A stretch of 64,000 bases of DNA, from NCBI GenBank assembly GCA_023411815.1, contig JAEYOJ010000098.1, positions 9,873 to 73,872 on the forward strand, given 5' to 3'. The number at the start of each line of letters is the position of its first letter. Positions within the stretch are counted from its first letter, which is position 1. Made by a program: the position numbers and the translations under genes. The notes beneath the pieces are model-generated. The model was given only the letters and a program-made list of their open reading frames with translations. It was not told where the DNA came from and made no database searches. Source of the DNA: Pseudomonadota bacterium. Lineage in GTDB: Bacteria; Desulfobacterota; Desulfovibrionia; Desulfovibrionales; Desulfovibrionaceae. Shown here in pieces: positions 7,939 to 15,082 of this stretch.

Positions 7939-9138
7939 ATGAATGCGGCGGATACTTCTTTCGTGCTGGTCAGCGCGGCCCTGGTCATGTTCATGACCCC
8001 TGGCCTGGCGCTTTTCTATGCGGGCATGGTCCGGGCCAAGAACGTGCTCGGCACCACCATGCAGAGCTTCATCCTGCTCGGGCTGGCCTCCATTGTTTGG
8101 GCCGTGGTCGGCTACTCGCTGTCCTTCGGCTCGGACATCGGCGGGATCATCGGCGGCTTGGACTACCTGTTCCTGAACGGAGTCGGCGGCGCAACCGACG
8201 GGCCCGTGGACAACATCCCCCATGCGGCCTTCATGATCTTCCAGTGCATGTTCGCGGTCATCACGCCCGCGCTCATCACCGGAGCCTTTGCCGAGCGCAT
8301 GCGCTTCGGGGCCTTCCTTGTCTTTTCGACCCTCTGGCTCATCCTGGTCTACAGCCCCATGTGCCACTGGGTCTGGGGCGGCGGCTGGATGGGCGAGATG
8401 GGCGCCCTGGACTTCGCGGGCGGCGCGGTGGTGCACATGAGTTCCGCGGCGGCGGCCCTGGCCGGCGCCCTGGTGCTCGGCAAGCGCCGCGGCTTCGGCC
8501 GAGAGCCGTTCATTCCGCACAATGTGCCCATGACCATCCTGGGCGCGGGCATCCTCTGGTTCGGTTGGTTCGGCTTCAACGCAGGCTCGGCGCTGGCCGC
8601 CAACGAGACCGCCGCCAGCGCCTTCGTGGCCACGCACCTGGCCACGGCCGCCGCGGCCCTGAGCTGGATCTTCGTGGAGTGGTACCATCGCGGCAAGCCC
8701 ACGACCCTGGGCGGCGCTTCCGGCGCCGTGGCGGGCCTGGTGGCCATCACCCCGGCCGCCGGCTTCGTGGGCCCCATGGCCGGCATCGTCATCGGAGCCG
8801 TGGCCGGCGCGTTGTGCTACGGCGGCGTCATGCTCAAGGGCAAGTTCAAGTATGACGACTCCCTGGACGTGGTGGGCATCCACGGCGTGGGCGGCACCTG
8901 GGGCGCCCTGGCCACTGGCATCTTCGCGACCATGAACGCCGAAGGGCTTATAGCCGGCAATCCCGGACAGGTCTGGATCCAGTTCGTGTCCATCGTGGCG
9001 ACCTGGGCCTTCTGCTTCACCATGAGCTACATCCTCTTCAAGCTCGTGGACGCCACCATCGGCCTCAGGATAAGCGAGGAGGACGAGGTCCGCGGCCTGG
9101 ACGTGAGCGAGCACAAGGAAGCCGGATACCAGAACTAA
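7939..9138 (+). CDS. amtB: Ammonium transporter AmtB
   Basis: A 399-residue polytopic inner-membrane channel of the Amt/MEP/Rh family, which carries ammonium/ammonia as a trimer. It shows 11 hydrophobic segments, the LALFYAGMVRAKN block in the first helices, and the two pore histidines in VVHMSSAAAALAG and VVGIHGVGGTWGAL. The ATG at 7939 is preferred over the one at 7930 and the GTG at 7894 because AGGGGAG ends 9 bases before it. It begins downstream of a sigma-54 promoter and is followed 24 bases later by a PII gene, which regulates the channel by plugging it. Confidence 0.95.
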   Translation: MNAADTSFVLVSAALVMFMTPGLALFYAGMVRAKNVLGTTMQSFILLGLASIVWAVVGYSLSFGSDIGGIIGGLDYLFLNGVGGATDGPVDNIPHAAFMIFQCMFAVITPALITGAFAERMRFGAFLVFSTLWLILVYSPMCHWVWGGGWMGEMGALDFAGGAVVHMSSAAAALAGALVLGKRRGFGREPFIPHNVPMTILGAGILWFGWFGFNAGSALAANETAASAFVATHLATAAAALSWIFVEWYHRGKPTTLGGASGAVAGLVAITPAAGFVGPMAGIVIGAVAGALCYGGVMLKGKFKYDDSLDVVGIHGVGGTWGALATGIFATMNAEGLIAGNPGQVWIQFVSIVATWAFCFTMSYILFKLVDATIGLRISEEDEVRGLDVSEHKEAGYQN

Positions 9139-9162
9139 CCTGCAGCACGCCGGAGCGACACA

Positions 9163-9501
9163 ATGAAAAAGATCGAGATAATCATTCGCCCTTTCAAGCT
9201 CGAGGAAGTCAAAACCGCCCTCGCCGGCATCGGCATCCAGGGCATGACCGTGACCGAGGTCAAGGGCTTCGGCCGTCAGCGCGGCCACAAGGAAGTCTAT
9301 CGCGGGGCCGAGTATCAGGTGGATTTCGTGGCCAAGGCCAAGATCGAGGTCGTTGTCGAGGACGGACTGGTGCCCAGTGTGGTCGATACGGCCTGCAAGG
9401 CCGCTCGCACGGGCCAGGTAGGCGACGGCAAGATCTTCGTCTCGCCCGTGGACGAGACCGTGCGCATCCGCACCGGAGAGACGGGCGAGGACGCCATATA
9501 G
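9163..9501 (+). CDS. glnK: Nitrogen regulatory protein PII (GlnK/GlnB)
   Basis: A 112-residue PII signal protein. The T-loop YRGAEYQVDFVAK is intact with Tyr51, the uridylylation site, and the C-terminal GDGKIFVSPVDETVRIRTGE block is present. Linkage to amtB supports the glnK assignment; the sequence alone cannot separate GlnK from GlnB. It binds ATP/ADP and 2-oxoglutarate and controls AmtB and nitrogen-assimilation targets. It probably shares the amtB transcript. The glnD gene starts about 100 bases later. Confidence 0.93.
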   Translation: MKKIEIIIRPFKLEEVKTALAGIGIQGMTVTEVKGFGRQRGHKEVYRGAEYQVDFVAKAKIEVVVEDGLVPSVVDTACKAARTGQVGDGKIFVSPVDETVRIRTGETGEDAI

Positions 9502-9521
9502 CAGGAAGAGGCCTTCGGCGA

Positions 9522-9556
9522 CCGGGGGAAATCATTTCCCCCGGACCCCCCGCGGT
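9522..9556 (+). repeat. Hairpin repeat between PII gene and glnD
   Basis: CCGGGGGAA and TTCCCCCGG form a stem around ATCAT (9522-9544), followed by ACCCCCCGCGG. The 32 bases from 9522 recur, reverse-complemented, inside glnD at 10231-10262 with three differences. Two of them exchange an A-T pair in the stem for a G-C pair. It could also weaken transcription from the PII gene into glnD. Confidence 0.6.
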
Positions 9557-9606
9557 TTCGAAGACGATTGATCAGCCATGAACAGGCCCAGGATCCCAAG
9601 GCTCAC

Positions 9607-12318
9607 ATGACCGAAACCGCATCTGATTTGGCCTTTGCGAGGCAGGGGATTCTGGACGAACTGCTCCGGGGCGGCAGGGCGGACGACGTGCCGTCCCGAC
9701 TGGCCTCGGCCATGGACGGCTACTTCCGGCGGCGGCTGGAGGAGGCGCGCGGCAACGCGTCCCTCCGGCCGCCGCCTTTCGTTCTGCTGGCCGTGGGCGG
9801 CTACGGCCGCAAGCAGCTCTGCCCTGGTTCGGATATCGACGTCCTGCTCGTGCACCGGGAAGAATCCGCGAACGGGTCCGGCGAACCCTCCGCCATGGAA
9901 GCCCTGGCGGGCCGTTTGTTTCATCCTCTGTGGGACCTGCGTCTGTCCGTGGGCCACGGCGTGCGCACCCTGGACGAATGCCTGGGCCTGGCCGCCGGGG
10001 ACTCGCAGGTGCTGGCCTCGCTGCTGGACATGCGCCTGGTCGCCGGCGATGAAGTGCTGTTTCAAGAATTGCGCGGCAGCATGCAAAGGGCCTTGAGGCG
10101 GGCTTTTCCTACTTCAACCCCCTCCCGCCAGGGAGGCCTTGTTCAGATAGAGCCCCCTGTGTGCCATACTACGGAACAGCCGGAGGCGCTGGTTGGCAGG
10201 GTATCTCTTGATCCCACCATGGGCGATGCCGCGGGAGGTCCGGGGGGAATGATTCCCCCCGGCCGCCGGAGGCAGCTCCCTCTCCATATAGACGCTGGCT
10301 GCTTCGCGGCCTGGCTGGCGCGGAACGCGCCAGCGGGCGATGCGCCCGGCCTGGCGCCGGACCTGAAGAGCGGTCCGGGCGGCCTGCGCGACGCGCACCG
10401 GTTGACCTGGCTGCACAAGCTCTTCCCGAGGAGCGACGGGTTCTTCGAGCCGGCCGAGCGGCGGGAGCTTGATGAGCATGCGGCGTTCCTACTGGCCACG
10501 CGCGTGCATCTGCACGCCCTGACCGGCGGCAGGGGCGACGTGCTGCACCAGGAGCTGCAACCGGCCGTGGCGGAACGCCTGGGTTTCGAGGGCCTGCCGG
10601 GACTGGCCGCCGAGGCCTTGCTGGCGAGGGTTCATGCTGCCATGACGAGCCTGCGCGTGGCCCGCGAGACGCTTCTGGACGACCTGCTGGGACATGATGT
10701 CCTGCGGCCGGGACTGCACGCGCTGCCTGCAGACTGGCCGGAATTGGGCTTCCTGCTCTTCCTGCGCAAGGCCTTCTCGGGCCTGCCGCTGTCCTGGGAG
10801 GCCAGGAGGATGGTGCGCCGGGGCTTGGCCCGCGCATCGGCGGATGCGGCCGCCGCGCCCATGGCCTTGTCCTTCCTGCGCCGCGTGCTGTCAGCATCGC
10901 ACGGGGCGGACGCGCTGATCGCCATGCTGGAGACCGGCTTCCTGAACGTGCTGCTGCCGGAGCTAGGCCGAATCGGCCATGTCGTGCAGTTCGACGGCCT
11001 GCACCAGCATCCGGTGGGACGGCACAGCATCGAGACTGTGCGCGAGCTGGGCGCGATGGCCCGCGACCCGCGCCTGGGCGCGCTGCTGGAGGAACTGGGC
11101 GGCGGCCGGCGCGACGCGTTGTTCCTGGCCGGCCTGCTGCATGACGCTGGCAAGGGTGGGCCGGACCACGAGGCGCGCGGTGCCGCGCTGGCGCGCGACA
11201 TGCTGGAACGCCTGGGCGCGCCTGAGTCCATTGTGGAAGACGTGGAATTCCTGGTGGGCCGACACCTGCTGCTGCCGGTAACGGCCGTGCGCGCCGACCT
11301 TGGCGACGAGGCCGTGGCGGCGGGAGTGGCCCGCGCGACCGGAGACATTCCCCGCCTGACCATGCTGCACCTTCTGGCCGTGGCCGATTCCAGGGCCACG
11401 GGGCCTCGGGCCTGGAACGACTGGAAGGCCGCGCTCATGGGCGAGCTGTACGCCAAGGCCCGCCGGCTGCTGGAGCGCGGCTGGCTGTCCACGCCCGACG
11501 CCATGCGCAAGGCCCTGGTTACGCGAGACACGGTGCGCGGCCTGGCCAGGGGCGGCTATGAACAGGCTTTCGTGGAGACCGCCCTGGCGGCCATGCCGCC
11601 GCGCTACGTGCAGGTGTTCGACGCGGCGACCATCGTTTCGCATTTCCCGCTCGTGTTCGAATTCCGCAAGGAGTTGGACGCGGAGCGCCGCCGCGTACCC
11701 CACGGCCGTGGCGGCCTGGGCTTGGCGGCCATGCGCGCCAGGAGGCTGGAAGGGGCCAAGGCCTGGGAGCTGACCTTCGCAGCCATGAACCAGCCGCGCT
11801 TTTTCGCCACCGTGGCCGGGGTCCTGTCCCTGCACGGCCTGAACATCCTGCACGCGGAGATCTTCACCTGGAGCGACGGCACGGTGCTGGATATTTTCAC
11901 CGTGGCCGAGCCGCCGGACCGCCTGCAGCCCGAGGAGGTCTTGGAGCGCGTGCGCCTGGGCGTCAAAAGCGCCCTGACCGGCAGGCTCACGCTCGACGAG
12001 CGTCTGGCCGAGCGCCGGCGTTCGCCGCTCAACCGCTTTCGACCCGGCTCCGTGGTCTGCCCCGAGGTGCGCGTGGACAACGAAATCTCGGATTTCTATA
12101 CCGTGCTGGAGGTGCGCGCCGCTGACAGGCCCGGCAGGCTGTACGAGCTGGCCATGGCCCTGGACCGCCTCGGTCTGTCCGTGTTCCTGGCCAAGATCGG
12201 CACCCTGGGCGAACGCGTGGCGGACATCTTCTTCGTACGCGATGGAGACGGGCAGAAGCTCGACTCCGGTCGCGCGGACGAGGCGGCGCGGGTCTTGCGG
12301 GAGTCCGCCACATCCTGA
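9607..12318 (+). CDS. glnD: PII uridylyltransferase/uridylyl-removing enzyme GlnD
   Basis: A 903-residue sensor that uridylylates and de-uridylylates PII according to glutamine. In order: a nucleotidyltransferase domain with GGYGRKQLCPGSDIDVL (GSDID at about 74-78), a linker with DLKSGPGGLRDAHRLTWL (about 252-269), an HD domain with HPVGRHSIET and LAGLLHDAGKGG (His512-Asp513), and two C-terminal ACT domains (QPRFFATVAGVLSLHGLNIL and RPGRLYELAMALDRLGLSV). Between ALRRAF and CFAAWLARNA, about residues 168-230, there is an extra Pro/Gly-rich segment encoded by hairpin repeats. The ATG at 9607 follows AAGGCTCAC; a TTG 13 codons earlier is possible. It lies with amtB and the PII gene it acts on. 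Confidence 0.95.
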   Translation: MTETASDLAFARQGILDELLRGGRADDVPSRLASAMDGYFRRRLEEARGNASLRPPPFVLLAVGGYGRKQLCPGSDIDVLLVHREESANGSGEPSAMEALAGRLFHPLWDLRLSVGHGVRTLDECLGLAAGDSQVLASLLDMRLVAGDEVLFQELRGSMQRALRRAFPTSTPSRQGGLVQIEPPVCHTTEQPEALVGRVSLDPTMGDAAGGPGGMIPPGRRRQLPLHIDAGCFAAWLARNAPAGDAPGLAPDLKSGPGGLRDAHRLTWLHKLFPRSDGFFEPAERRELDEHAAFLLATRVHLHALTGGRGDVLHQELQPAVAERLGFEGLPGLAAEALLARVHAAMTSLRVARETLLDDLLGHDVLRPGLHALPADWPELGFLLFLRKAFSGLPLSWEARRMVRRGLARASADAAAAPMALSFLRRVLSASHGADALIAMLETGFLNVLLPELGRIGHVVQFDGLHQHPVGRHSIETVRELGAMARDPRLGALLEELGGGRRDALFLAGLLHDAGKGGPDHEARGAALARDMLERLGAPESIVEDVEFLVGRHLLLPVTAVRADLGDEAVAAGVARATGDIPRLTMLHLLAVADSRATGPRAWNDWKAALMGELYAKARRLLERGWLSTPDAMRKALVTRDTVRGLARGGYEQAFVETALAAMPPRYVQVFDAATIVSHFPLVFEFRKELDAERRRVPHGRGGLGLAAMRARRLEGAKAWELTFAAMNQPRFFATVAGVLSLHGLNILHAEIFTWSDGTVLDIFTVAEPPDRLQPEEVLERVRLGVKSALTGRLTLDERLAERRRSPLNRFRPGSVVCPEVRVDNEISDFYTVLEVRAADRPGRLYELAMALDRLGLSVFLAKIGTLGERVADIFFVRDGDGQKLDSGRADEAARVLRESATS
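10108..10296 (+). repeat. In-frame repeat insertion within glnD
   Basis: About 189 bases without counterpart in GlnD proteins as I know them. The left part (CCCCCTCCCGCCAGGG) resembles the spacer plus second hairpin of the double-hairpin repeat at 52312-52369. The right part (10231-10262) is the reverse complement of the hairpin repeat at 9522-9556. The insertion keeps the reading frame and contains no stop. Its exact edges are estimates from where the protein loses and regains family resemblance. Confidence 0.6.
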
Positions 12319-12450
12319 GCAGGCATGAGCCGCGGCCCTCTTCCGTCCGCCGTAGACGCCGCGCGGGTCTTCCCTTGTCCGGCCCGGCATGCTAGCAAAC
12401 CCACGGTTTCCGCACGTATTCACGGCCCATCCGCAGCCAGGAGTCCTCAC

Positions 12451-13371
12451 ATGCGCAGCCTGACGGCGTCCCTCGCCATCGTCCTGACCCTGTTCATGAC
12501 CTCGGCCTCGGCCGGAGCCGCGACCATCCGCTTCGGCGTGCTGCCGGTGCTGGACACGCTGCCGTTGCAGGTCGCCGCGCGCGAGGGGCTGTTCGCGGCC
12601 CAGGGGCTGGATGTTGAGCTGGTCAACTTCACGAGTGCCCTGGAGCGGGACACGGCCATGCAGGCGGGCCGGCTGGACGGCTACTTCGGCGACCTCGTGG
12701 CCACGCTCCTGCTGGTCAAGGCCGGTTCGCCGCTGCGCGTCGTGTCCGTCGCCTACGAATCCCGTCCGGACCGGCGCATGTTCGGGCTGGTCACCTCGCC
12801 GCGCAAGGCCGGACTGACCCTGGCCGGGCTGTCCGGCAACTCAGTGAGCATCTCGCGCTCGACAATCATCGAACTGCTCCTGCAGCGCATGGAAACGGCC
12901 TACGCCATTCCGGCCGGGGCCATGGTCCCGCTGGAGGTCAAGAAGATCCCCATCCGCATGCAGATGCTGCTGGCCGGGGAGATCGACCTGGCCCTGCTGT
13001 CCGAGCCGCTGCTGTCCGTGGCCGAGTCCAAGGGCGGCACGGTGCTGGCCACGGACCAGAAGCTGAACATGCCCCTCACGGTGCTCTGCCTGGCCGACAG
13101 GCTCGCCGACGACCCGGCCACGCGAAACGGATTCCTGAACGCCTACCGCGAAGCCCTGAAGCGCATCGCCGCCGACCCCGAGAGATATCGCGGGCTCATG
13201 GCCGAGACAGGGCGCATTCCGGCCGAACTGAAGGACTCCTTCCCCGTGTACCGCTATCCGGAGCCGCGCCTGCCAACTTCCCCGGAAATCAAGGACGTGC
13301 AGGACTGGATGCTGGCCAAGGGCCTGCTGACGCAATCCATCCCCTATGCGCGGCTCGTGCCCGCGGAATAG
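12451..13371 (+). CDS. ABC transporter substrate-binding protein, TauA/ThiY-like
   Basis: A 306-residue periplasmic binding protein of the NMT1/COG0715 type. A Sec signal peptide of about 23-25 residues (SLTASLAIVLTLFMTSASAGA) precedes the mature sequence TIRFGVLPVLDTLPLQVAAREGLFAAQGLDV, the standard opening of this family; LDGYFGDLVATLLL follows. The ligand cannot be told from the sequence: nitrate, sulfonate, thiamine precursors and other small molecules are bound by close relatives. The ATG at 12451 has CAGGAGTCCTCAC upstream; the frame is open further but only as readthrough. It heads a three-gene importer operon. Confidence 0.88.
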   Translation: MRSLTASLAIVLTLFMTSASAGAATIRFGVLPVLDTLPLQVAAREGLFAAQGLDVELVNFTSALERDTAMQAGRLDGYFGDLVATLLLVKAGSPLRVVSVAYESRPDRRMFGLVTSPRKAGLTLAGLSGNSVSISRSTIIELLLQRMETAYAIPAGAMVPLEVKKIPIRMQMLLAGEIDLALLSEPLLSVAESKGGTVLATDQKLNMPLTVLCLADRLADDPATRNGFLNAYREALKRIAADPERYRGLMAETGRIPAELKDSFPVYRYPEPRLPTSPEIKDVQDWMLAKGLLTQSIPYARLVPAE

Positions 13372-13375
13372 GCCG

Positions 13376-14113
13376 ATGCTGGAAGCCAGAGGTCTGGGCA
13401 AACGCTTCGCGGGCGGGCGCGAGGTCCTGCGCGGCGTATCCCTGCGCTTGGACCAAGGCGAGAGCCTGGCCGTGCTGGGCCCTTCGGGCTGCGGCAAGAG
13501 CACTCTCCTGTACATGCTCTGCGGACTGAGCAAGCCGGACGCGGGCGAGGTGCTGCTGGACGGCCGGCCCGTGCGCAAGGGCTCGGGCGAGGCCGCCATT
13601 ATTCTTCAAGACTACGGTCTCCTGCCCTGGAAGAGCGTGCTGGACAACGTGGCCCTGGGGTTGAAGATCGCCGGAATGGGCCGGGCCGAGCGCATCGAGC
13701 GCGCCCGCGCCGGCCTGGCCGAGGTGGGGCTCGAAGGCCGCGAGCGCGATTGGCCCGCCTGCCTGTCCGGCGGCGAGCAGCAGCGCGTGGCCATTGCGCG
13801 GGCCTTCGCCATGAGTCCGCGCGTGCTCCTGCTCGACGAGCCGTTCTCGTCCCTGGACGCCATCACGCGCGAGAAACTGCAGGCCACCCTGCTGGACATG
13901 TGGCGGCGGCGCGGAGTGCCTTACGTGCTCGTGACGCACAGCGTGGAGGAGGCCGCGTACCTGGGCGGCCGCATCCTGCTCCTGGCCGGCGACCCGGCGG
14001 GCGTGGCAGGGAGTTTCGACAACCCAGGCTTCGGCCGCGAAGGCTACCGCAACAGCGAAGCGTATTACGGACTGGTGCGACGGGTGCGCGCGGCCATGGA
14101 GGAGCTGTTCTGA
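13376..14113 (+). CDS. ABC transporter ATP-binding protein, SsuB/TauB-like
   Basis: A 245-residue ATPase. Walker A is GPSGCGKST, the Q-loop is ILQDYGLLPWKSV, the signature is LSGGEQQRVAIARAFA and Walker B is VLLLDEPFSSLD, followed by the switch histidine in LVTHSVEEAAYLG. This combination is typical of nitrate/sulfonate/taurine importers. The start lies 4 bases after the binding-protein stop, and its stop overlaps the permease start by one base (TGATG), so the three genes are translated together. Confidence 0.93.
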   Translation: MLEARGLGKRFAGGREVLRGVSLRLDQGESLAVLGPSGCGKSTLLYMLCGLSKPDAGEVLLDGRPVRKGSGEAAIILQDYGLLPWKSVLDNVALGLKIAGMGRAERIERARAGLAEVGLEGRERDWPACLSGGEQQRVAIARAFAMSPRVLLLDEPFSSLDAITREKLQATLLDMWRRRGVPYVLVTHSVEEAAYLGGRILLLAGDPAGVAGSFDNPGFGREGYRNSEAYYGLVRRVRAAMEELF

Positions 14114-14883
14114 TGCGTCCGCGTTGGTCCCGCGCGGCCAGGATCGGCCGCTACCTGCCGGCGCTGCTGCTCATCGGGCTGGCCTGGAAGGTTCTGGCCG
14201 AGGTACTGGGCTCCAGCGTGCTGCCTCCGCCCGAGGCGGCCGTGGCCGCCTTCGGCCGCGACGCGCTCACGGCCGCGTTCTGGAACAACTTCGGGGTCAG
14301 CGCGTTCCGGGCCGTCACGGCCATGTCGCTGGCCTGGCTGACGGCCTTTCCGCTTGGCATCCTCATGGGCGGCAGCCGCCGCGCCGACGCGCTCCTGTCG
14401 CCCTTCGTGTCCCTGACCTATCCCATCCCCAAGATCGTGCTTCTGCCGGTATTCCTGCTCCTGCTGGGCCTGGGCGACACCTCGAAGATCGCCATGATCG
14501 CGCTCATCCTGGCCTACCAGATCCTGGTCACCACTCGCGACGGAGTGCGCGGGGTGCACCACAAGTACATCGACTCGGTGACATCCCTGGGCGCGGGCCG
14601 GCTGCGCGTTTTCCTGGACGTGCTGCTGCCGGCGGCCCTGCCGCACGGCTTCACGGCCCTGCGCCTGGGCACGGGAGTCAGCGTGGCCGTGCTGTTCTTC
14701 GTGGAGTCCTTCGCCACCCAGACGGGCCTGGGTTATATGATCATCGATGCCTGGGGCAGCCTGGACTACCTGCGCATGTTCAGCGGCATCTTCGGCATGT
14801 CGCTGCTGGGCGTGCTGCTCTACGAGGGGACGGAACTGCTGGAACGCCTGGCCTGCGCCTGGCGCTGCCAGGGCCGGCGCTGA
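14113..14883 (+). CDS. ABC transporter permease, SsuC/TauC-like
   Basis: A 256-residue inner-membrane protein with about six hydrophobic helices. The EAA loop region YIDSVTSLGAGRLRVFLDVLLPAALPHGFTALRLG contacts the ATPase. It belongs to the same nitrate/sulfonate/bicarbonate subfamily as the ATPase. It overlaps the ATPase stop by one base. The operon ends here and is followed by a long inverted repeat and a double-hairpin repeat. Confidence 0.93.
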   Translation: MRPRWSRAARIGRYLPALLLIGLAWKVLAEVLGSSVLPPPEAAVAAFGRDALTAAFWNNFGVSAFRAVTAMSLAWLTAFPLGILMGGSRRADALLSPFVSLTYPIPKIVLLPVFLLLLGLGDTSKIAMIALILAYQILVTTRDGVRGVHHKYIDSVTSLGAGRLRVFLDVLLPAALPHGFTALRLGTGVSVAVLFFVESFATQTGLGYMIIDAWGSLDYLRMFSGIFGMSLLGVLLYEGTELLERLACAWRCQGRR

Positions 14884-14944
14884 GTCGCGCACCCTCGATT
14901 CGGGAAGTTCGATTTGAACCGCCCATGATTGTGGGCTCTGTAGC

Positions 14945-15000
14945 CGAAACGGCCGGAGGACATGAGTGCAGGATAGCACTATTGTCCTCCGGCCGTTTCG
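14945..15000. repeat. 18-bp inverted repeat with inner stem
   Basis: CGAAACGGCCGGAGGACA (14945-14962) is perfectly complementary to 14983-15000. The 20-base interior contains a second 5-bp stem AGTGC/GCACT around AGGATA. It lies between the convergent permease and amidase genes. With no T-run it is not a classical terminator; it may act as a bidirectional one or as a cruciform or repeat. Confidence 0.65.
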
Positions 15001-15010
15001 AATAGAGGGA

Positions 15011-15068
15011 CCAGGGATCTGCGTCCCTGGTTGGAAAGAGCCCGAGAGAGGGTGCCGCCCTCTCTCGG
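15011..15068 (-). repeat. Double-hairpin repeat downstream of the amidase gene
   Basis: Read on the reverse strand: hairpin one CCGAGAGAGGG/CCCTCTCTCGG (11 bp), a 12-base spacer, then hairpin two CCAGGGA/TCCCTGG. The same layout, with related sequence, occurs at 52312-52369 and inside rlmD at 53196-53254. It starts 15 bases after the amidase stop and probably forms the 3' end of that transcript. Confidence 0.6.
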
Positions 15069-15082
15069 TACACATCAGCTGC

